Assembly (NCBI RefSeq): GCF_900115735.1
Contig: NZ_FOXO01000037.1
Coordinates: 1-32,280, forward strand
DNA length: 32,280 nucleotides
Reading direction: 5' to 3'
Origin: Butyrivibrio proteoclasticus
Lineage (GTDB): Bacteria > Bacillota > Clostridia > Lachnospirales > Lachnospiraceae
Shown here one piece after another: positions 28,110-32,280 of the stretch. Position 1 is the stretch's first letter. Each line of letters opens with the position of its first letter. Position numbers and translations under genes: made by a program. The notes under the pieces are model-generated. The model was given only the letters and a program-made list of their open reading frames with translations, was not told where the DNA came from and did not search any database.

Positions 28110-28865
28110 CTATTTCAATTTGCCATAGTCTTCATCCGATACAGCTTCCAGCCAATCGTTGCTTGTTTCTTCCCCGGCAACCTCGATTGCAAGGTGAGAG
28201 AACCATGAATCCGGTGCTGCTCCGTGCCAATGCTTAACTTCAGCAGGAATGTTAATCACCTTACCGGGAGTCATCTCCACTGCTTCTTTACCCCATTCCT
28301 GATAGTAACCTCTTCCACCAATACAAATCAGCATCTGTCCACCACCGCTTTTTGCATGATGGATATGCCAGTTATTGCGGCATCCCGGCTCGAAAGTCAC
28401 GTTAAATACAGGTACCTGTTCCGTTGAAACAGGAGCAAGATAACTTTGTCCAACAAAGAACTGTCCGTATGGATTAGGATCTCCGATAGGAAAACAGATT
28501 GTATTCTGATATCTGTCCTTTTCTGTCAGTTCAGGAACTGCTTCATTCCAGACTTCCTTAGCAAGACGGAATACTGCCCATCCCTTAGGCCATCCTACAT
28601 ACATGGTGGCATGGGTTATGATTGCAGCTATCTCTTCTTTGCTTACACCATGTGCCTTTGCATTCTGAAGGTGATATGAAAGCGATGAGTCTGTGATGCC
28701 TGATGCCATAAGTGAAACCACTGTAATAATGCATTTGGTTTTAACATCAATCGCTTCCTCATTCCACACTTCCCCAAAAAGTACATCATCATTCAAGTGC
28801 GCAAACATCGGAGCAAACTTACCAAGCTGATCTCTTCCTGCGGTTTGTACGATTTTTTCTGCCAT
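28110..28865 (-). CDS. Carboxymuconolactone decarboxylase-like domain fused to a cupin
   Basis: 251 residues. The first half (FAHLNDDVLFGEVWNEEAID, DVKTKCIITVVSLMASGITD, SYHLQNAKAHGVSKEEIAAI ITHATMYVGWPKGW) is an AhpD-like CMD domain, here without the CxxC pair used by redox-active members. The second half is a cupin: NNWHIHHAKSGGGQMLICIG GRGYYQ is motif 1 with its metal His residues, and INIPAEVKHWHGA is motif 2 with another His. The gene begins one base after the aldo/keto reductase stop, with GAGGCGAG upstream, so they are strictly co-transcribed. Both may act on an electrophilic or aldehyde-type substrate; details unknown. Confidence 0.88.
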   Translation of the reverse strand: MAEKIVQTAGRDQLGKFAPMFAHLNDDVLFGEVWNEEAIDVKTKCIITVVSLMASGITDSSLSYHLQNAKAHGVSKEEIAAIITHATMYVGWPKGWAVFRLAKEVWNEAVPELTEKDRYQNTICFPIGDPNPYGQFFVGQSYLAPVSTEQVPVFNVTFEPGCRNNWHIHHAKSGGGQMLICIGGRGYYQEWGKEAVEMTPGKVINIPAEVKHWHGAAPDSWFSHLAIEVAGEETSNDWLEAVSDEDYGKLK

Positions 28866-28866
28866 C

Positions 28867-29922
28867 TTATTTCTCGCCTCCTAATATTTTCTGTGCACCT
28901 GTAGTCCAAACATGTTTCTTTGATGCATCAGTTCTCTTATTCTGTGCCATGACACCTGCAAGCGGATGAGGCACATACGGCTCTTCGAGGTACTTTAATT
29001 CATCATCCGTAAGTTTTACGTCCACAGCCTTTACTGCACCTTCTATATGATGCAGCTTGGTTGCTCCCACCACAGGTGATGTTACCTTAGTAAGGAGCCA
29101 TGCCAAAGATACTTCTGTCATGGTTACACCATGTTTTTCTGCAAGCTCTGCCACGCGGCCTATGATCACATCATCCTGCTCTTTAGTAGCATCGTATTTA
29201 AACTTAGCATAGGTATCCTGGGCAGCTCTCTTGGTATCGCCCTCACCCGGCTTTCTGGAAAGCCTTCCGCTTGCCAATGCACTGTAAGGAGTAAGTGCGA
29301 TATTTTCTTCTTCACAATACGGCACCATCTCACGCTCTTCTTCACGGAAGATCAGATTATAATGCCCCTGAATCGAAACAAACTTTGCAAAGCCCTCTTT
29401 TTCTGCCAGAGCATTAGCCTTTGCAATCTGCCATGCGAAGCAGTTTGAAATGCCAATATATCTTGCCTTGCCTGCTTTTACGATACGGTTCAAGCCATCC
29501 ATAATATCATAGATATCTGTATTCCAATCCCACATGTGATAGATATACAGATCCACATAGTCCATTCCAAGGTTCTGAAGGCTTGTGTTTATCATATTTT
29601 CTATATGCTGCTGGCCGGTGACTCCTTTTTCAATCTCTTCCGGTGTTCTCGGAAGAAATTTGGTCGCAACAACCACATCCTCGCGCTTTGCAAAATCTCT
29701 AAGTGCACGTCCTACATACTGCTCACTGGTTCCGCTTTGATAAGCGATTGCCGTGTCATAGAAATTAACTCCCAGGTCAAGACCTCTCTTAATAATTTCT
29801 CTCGAATGTTCCTCATCTATCGTCCAGCTATGCTGTCCCCTCGTCGCATCACCAAATCCCATACAGCCCATGCATATACGGGATACATTTAATTCTGAAT
29901 TTCCAAGTTTTGTATATTTCAT
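28867..29922 (-). CDS. Aldo/keto reductase
   Basis: 351-residue NAD(P)H-dependent oxidoreductase of the YhdN/YajO type (TIM barrel, cytosolic). Catalytic tetrad: Asp and Tyr in NFYDTAIAYQSG, Lys in VVVATKFLPR, His in DLYIYHMWDWN. Cofactor loop residues are in SPVVGATKLHHIEG. Start at 29922 because AAGGGG lies 8 bases upstream; the ATG two codons earlier is too near. The CMD-cupin gene follows directly. A truncated flavodoxin precedes it. Typical substrates are small aldehydes and ketones. Confidence 0.92.
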   Translation of the reverse strand: MKYTKLGNSELNVSRICMGCMGFGDATRGQHSWTIDEEHSREIIKRGLDLGVNFYDTAIAYQSGTSEQYVGRALRDFAKREDVVVATKFLPRTPEEIEKGVTGQQHIENMINTSLQNLGMDYVDLYIYHMWDWNTDIYDIMDGLNRIVKAGKARYIGISNCFAWQIAKANALAEKEGFAKFVSIQGHYNLIFREEEREMVPYCEEENIALTPYSALASGRLSRKPGEGDTKRAAQDTYAKFKYDATKEQDDVIIGRVAELAEKHGVTMTEVSLAWLLTKVTSPVVGATKLHHIEGAVKAVDVKLTDDELKYLEEPYVPHPLAGVMAQNKRTDASKKHVWTTGAQKILGGEK

Positions 29923-29940
29923 TGTCATACCCCTTTCCAA

Positions 29941-30065
29941 TTACAGTACTTCATCAAGCCACTTTTTAATCACAGCTTCATCCGTGCGATACGGGCAATC
30001 TCTTCACCCACTTTTTTTGTCACACCGCTTGCTGAAAATACAGCAACTAAAATTTTTCCTGCCAA
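29941..30065 (-). pseudogene. Flavodoxin with internal deletion
   Basis: From a TTG start with AAGGAAAGG upstream, AGKILVAVFSASGVTKKVGE EIARIA is the N-terminal loop of a flavodoxin (SASG-TTKKVAE type). Within a few codons the frame changes to RTDEAVIKKWLDEVL and stop, the C-terminal helix of the same family. About 100 residues between are absent. This gene therefore keeps its two ends only; deletion is the simplest cause. Confidence 0.65.
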
Positions 30066-30092
30066 TTTAATTATCCTTTCCTTTATGCAAAA

Positions 30093-30124
30093 CAAGCCTC
30101 TGACCTTTGAAGGTCAGAGACTTG
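30093..30124 (-). terminator. Rho-independent terminator after the flavin reductase
   Basis: Minus-strand CAAGTCTCTGACCTT/AAGGTCAGAGGCTTG stem (one mismatch) closed by a few bases and followed by TTTTGC. It lies 8 bases past the flavin reductase stop. Confidence 0.8.
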
Positions 30125-30131
30125 TAAAAAA

Positions 30132-30674
30132 TCAGTTCATCTTTCCACAGTTTCCGACCTTTTCTCCGGTAACAAAATACTCATAGGTCGGGAATTCAAA
30201 CAATACCGGCTTAAAGGTATGGTAATCAATCTTACCCTGCTCGTTTAAAACAGTTTCATCAGCATAGGTAGCAAGGATCTTGCAGATAAAGTGATCAAAG
30301 TTTTCCAGTTCATAGTTGCCATCAACTTCACATTCAATGGAAACTTTGGCCTCATCAATGATAGGTGCTCCGTTTTCACCCATTGTCCAGGCAAAAGCTT
30401 CAGACTTATCTTCTTTATTTCCGCTGATTGTTCCCATCTTATCAGCCTTTGCAAGCCATGACTCATCCACAACATTTACGGAAAGTTTTTTATTCTCGCG
30501 GATGCCCTTATTGATATAGTGAGCCTGTACCAGGGACACCATCAGATGAGTGTGTGCCACAGTTCCTGCATGTGCCACCAGTGTCCATGTAGGTTTATCA
30601 TTTACCATTGCCCCAACAACGATTACAGGGCATGGATATAATGCAAGTGTTGCTCCGATCTTTTTCTTTGCCAT
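30132..30674 (-). CDS. Flavin reductase family protein
   Basis: 180-residue FMN-binding split-barrel protein. MAKKKIGATLALYPCPVIVV GAMVNDKPTWTLVAHAGTVAH, VSLVQAHYINKGIRENKKLS VNVV and SIECEVDGNYELENFDHFIC are typical of the flavin-reductase-like domain that binds FMN through its barrel. It starts two bases after the deleted aldo/keto reductase, so it belongs to the same transcript, controlled by the TetR upstream. It is likely to reduce or transfer electrons to a quinone or electrophile; a strong terminator closes the unit. Confidence 0.9.
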   Translation of the reverse strand: MAKKKIGATLALYPCPVIVVGAMVNDKPTWTLVAHAGTVAHTHLMVSLVQAHYINKGIRENKKLSVNVVDESWLAKADKMGTISGNKEDKSEAFAWTMGENGAPIIDEAKVSIECEVDGNYELENFDHFICKILATYADETVLNEQGKIDYHTFKPVLFEFPTYEYFVTGEKVGNCGKMN

Positions 30675-30675
30675 A

Positions 30676-30891
30676 TTATTTCATCTCCTTTTCCCAAAAA
30701 CGAATTACATTAAGTTCCAAACTATCTGCTATTTTTTCAAGTGAAGATACTTCCTCATCTGTAAGTGTGATATTTGCTGCCTTTACTGCGTCAAGTACCT
30801 GGTTTTCTTTTGTAACACCGATGATTGGAAGCGTTCCCTTTGCAATGGCCCATGCCCATGCACCAAGGGCGATCTTAGGTAAATTTGCCAT
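30676..30891 (-). pseudogene. Aldo/keto reductase with in-frame internal deletion
   Basis: MANLPKIALGAWAW is the N-terminus of an aldo/keto reductase and AIAKGTLPIIGVTKENQVLD AVKAANITLTDEEVSSLEKI to VIRFWEKEMK its C-terminus; about 230 residues with the whole catalytic tetrad are missing. The two parts are in frame. The duplicated Trp-Ala (AWAW/AWAIAKG) around the junction suggests recombination between short repeats. The frame and its ribosome site (AAGGAGG) are kept, so a 71-residue stub could still be made and the downstream flavin reductase stays translated. Confidence 0.8.
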
Positions 30892-30939
30892 TTTGCTTTG
30901 TCCTCCTTAAATTTGTTGTTTTGTGTCAGTCTGTCATGC

Positions 30940-30964
30940 ATTCTTGAATTGTTGATTCAAGAAT
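30940..30964. promoter_or_regulatory. Inverted-repeat element ATTCTTGAA-N7-TTCAAGAAT, copy 2
   Basis: Identical nine-base arms and identical 7-base spacing to the element at 11457-11481. Here it lies 7 bases beyond the TetR stop and about 49 bases before the aldo/keto reductase stub start. There is no T-run, so a binding site is more likely than a terminator. Next to it (about 30926-30937) is a TGACAGACTGACAC pair that resembles TetR half-sites. Confidence 0.6.
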
Positions 30965-30971
30965 GTATACT

Positions 30972-31589
30972 TTATAAAAGCTTCATCAGACAGTTATTGG
31001 TTATTTCAAAAATGGACTGGTACACATAGTCCACATTTGCCTCTTTCATGGCTTCCCTCTGCTTGTCTGTTACTGAGGTGTAAGGATATATTCCAAACAT
31101 AAATGGAAAAAATATGTATATAAAGTTTTGAATCTCTTGAACGGATTTCCCTGGACAGAACTTTGTGAGAATCCTACATACATTCTTCATGGAATCTCCA
31201 TAAGCCACCTTAAATGATGTCAGAAGCTCAGGTCTGCTGTTTTCTTCCATATCGTAATTATTCATAGCAAGAAGTTTTAGCAGCTGCTGCCTGTTGGCTA
31301 TTGATGTTGCAAGTTTCTCTGCAATTTGCTGCTTAGTAAGCTTCTCATTATCATGAAGGATACTTTCCAGTTCTTCATTCCAGCGGTCGTATTCCCTCTC
31401 ATAAAGAGCAAGAAAGATTTCTTCTTTTGTCTGGTAGTAGTTATATATTGTAGGTCTTGAGAAGGATGTTTCATTTCCAATCTCTTTAAGCGTAATATCC
31501 TTAAAGCTCATTGTCTGATACAACTTTTCACATGCGCTTATGATTTCTTCTTTTCTTGCTGCGGTTCTTTCCGGTGATCCCTTTGGCAT
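30972..31589 (-). CDS. TetR family transcriptional repressor
   Basis: 205 residues, complete. The DNA-binding domain is ARKEEIISACEKLYQTMSFK DITLKEIGNETSFSRPTIYNYYQTKEEIF; the rest is an all-helical ligand-binding domain with aromatic-rich IQNFIYIFFPFMFGIYPYT. GGAGG stands 7 bases before the ATG. The promoter has two dyads (31613-31627 and 31647-31661), so it is autoregulated. Downstream are the aldo/keto reductase stub, the flavin reductase and, past a terminator, another redox operon. It probably senses an electrophile, quinone or aldehyde. Confidence 0.93.
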   Translation of the reverse strand: MPKGSPERTAARKEEIISACEKLYQTMSFKDITLKEIGNETSFSRPTIYNYYQTKEEIFLALYEREYDRWNEELESILHDNEKLTKQQIAEKLATSIANRQQLLKLLAMNNYDMEENSRPELLTSFKVAYGDSMKNVCRILTKFCPGKSVQEIQNFIYIFFPFMFGIYPYTSVTDKQREAMKEANVDYVYQSIFEITNNCLMKLL

Positions 31590-31612
31590 ATCTGCCCTCC
31601 AAATATTTTATT

Positions 31613-31661
31613 CTGACTTCGTGTCAGCATGAATTATAACCATCTTTTGACACCGTGTCAA
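31613..31661 (-). promoter_or_regulatory. TetR promoter with two operators
   Basis: Minus-strand TTGACA (31656-31661) and TATAAT (31633-31638) are exact consensus boxes 17 bases apart. TTGACAC-G-GTGTCAA (31647-31661) overlaps the -35, and CTGACACGAAGTCAG (31613-31627) overlaps the expected start point. Both share the TGACAC half-site. The stretch 31662-31911 beyond it shows no gene. Confidence 0.75.
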
Positions 31662-31911
31662 TATGTATTTTTTAATCAAAAAGACGCACAGAGACTAAAC
31701 TCTGCACGCCTGATAGGTCTTCTCTATATTACTATTTGCCTTCACTTTGAAAATTATTTTTAGCAACTGGCTCTTTATGTTGTATCCGTACTTCCTACCT
31801 TGTACCACACTCTCTATTTCCGGAAAATAGAATTGGAAGAAGTGAAACTTCATAAGCAGGAAATAATCAAAGCAAGTCTTGCATATATGTTAAACTTATT
31901 GTTACGATATT

Positions 31912-32122
31912 TTCAATATTGTCTTTCCTTTCGACTCACCGGATGCCACCTTCTTCAGTGCCCTGTTCACATCACCCAAGTCATACACCTCATCTACGGA
32001 TGCTTCTATATGGGTACAAGAACTTCTTTTTCTGAAATCTTTGGAATAGGAATATCCCTGATTTCCAGATCACATCCGTTCTTATCATATAAAAGGCAGA
32101 CATAAGTAATAGCAGGACACAT
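31912..32122 (-). pseudogene. Alcohol dehydrogenase (zinc/quinone-oxidoreductase type) with internal deletion
   Basis: Front: MCPAITYVCLLYDKNGCDLE IRDIPIPKISEKEVLVPI, ending at a TAG, resembles the GroES-like N-terminus (LEIRDIPIP-IS--EVLV). End, in another frame: EASVDEVYDLGDVNRALKKV ASGESKGKTILKIS, the C-terminal segment of the same superfamily (A-KKVA-GKSKGKT). Catalytic and NAD-binding middle parts (about 250 residues) are missing; the joint is near 32005. Confidence 0.6.
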
Positions 32123-32157
32123 GTCATTCGACTCGTGGTTGATAATTCAGATGCTTT

Positions 32158-32280
32158 TCATATTTGGATATCAAATGATGGCGCTGAAGCCTGGGGCGCT
32201 GAGACATCCATCTCAATTCCCATTCCCATACCCTGAGGCATGCTCATGGATGTGGCAGGGGAAACACCGCTGCCGCCCAT
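32158..32280 (-). CDS. C-terminal end of a Met/Gly/Pro-rich protein (cut by window edge)
   Basis: A frame entering from the right edge reads MGGSGVSPATSMSMPQGMGM GIEMDVSAPQASAPSFDIQI and stops. It is low-complexity with many Met, Gly, Ser and Pro, like flexible tails of chaperone-, SPFH- or virion-core-like proteins. The family cannot be decided from 40 residues. Confidence 0.45.
   Translation of the reverse strand: MGGSGVSPATSMSMPQGMGMGIEMDVSAPQASAPSFDIQI

Noticed and set aside
31800..32105. Plus-strand frame of 101 codons
   Set aside because: It is antisense to the alcohol dehydrogenase remnant and has no ribosome site or motif.
1..32280. CRISPR arrays, tRNA/rRNA genes, insertion sequences, prophage
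   Set aside because: No regularly spaced repeats, tRNA-like cloverleafs, rRNA stretches, transposase motifs or phage structural genes were seen.

Overview
The window looks like a chromosomal segment of a low- to mid-GC anaerobic Firmicute. Lachnospiraceae is the best guess, made from the family content (many flavodoxin and flavin-reductase paralogs, a TcyP-type cystine carrier, DUF4342, a CDGC small protein), strong AGGAGG-type ribosome sites and consensus TTGACA/TATAAT promoters. There is no rRNA, tRNA, CRISPR array, intact transposase or phage module. Almost all genes lie on the minus strand in short operons.

Layout. 1-6.1 kb: a partial gene, a PAS-like fragment, an FMN reductase-like protein, a MATE exporter, a flavodoxin, an alpha/beta hydrolase, a PAP2 membrane protein and a run of truncated genes. 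6.1-11.4 kb: a four-gene minus operon (small coiled-coil protein, Cys-nucleophile hydrolase, FMN reductase, cyclophilin-like lipoprotein) divergent from a LysR regulator, then broken TetR and membrane-protein genes and an MBL-fold hydrolase. 11.4-13.5 kb: hairpin-rich spacer, then tcyP behind a long leader. That leader encodes a 37-residue peptide with four Cys codons followed by mutually exclusive terminator and antiterminator stems. 13.5-16.8 kb: a compact minus operon of small genes (ArsC-like, CDGC protein, acylphosphatase, YjbR-EVE fusion and others). 16.8-24.6 kb: housekeeping and hydrolase genes (histidine phosphatase, HD-domain protein, DUF4342, nfo, patatin, Nudix, two HAD proteins, YdcF) mixed with fragments of sigma factor, metallophosphoesterase and SRAP genes. 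24.6-27.9 kb: accessory segment with a higBA toxin-antitoxin pair and unrecognised genes. 27.9-32.3 kb: TetR-controlled redox region (aldo/keto reductases, flavin reductase, CMD-cupin protein, flavodoxins, broken alcohol dehydrogenase), ending in a partial gene.

Two features dominate. First, there is an unusual density of broken genes. Several keep both their start and stop ends but have lost the middle, which points to repeated internal deletion. Second, the regulatory DNA is unusually legible: a Cys leader-peptide attenuator candidate before tcyP, a consensus promoter with a palindromic operator filling its spacer and a predicted leaderless toxin mRNA at higBA, autoregulatory TetR operators, SOS-box-like tandem sites, and an identical ATTCTTGAA-N7-TTCAAGAAT element found twice, 19.5 kb apart. 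The themes of the intact genes are flavin/quinone/aldehyde redox chemistry, cystine uptake and small-molecule hydrolysis. All calls come from reading the sequence; no database search was possible.
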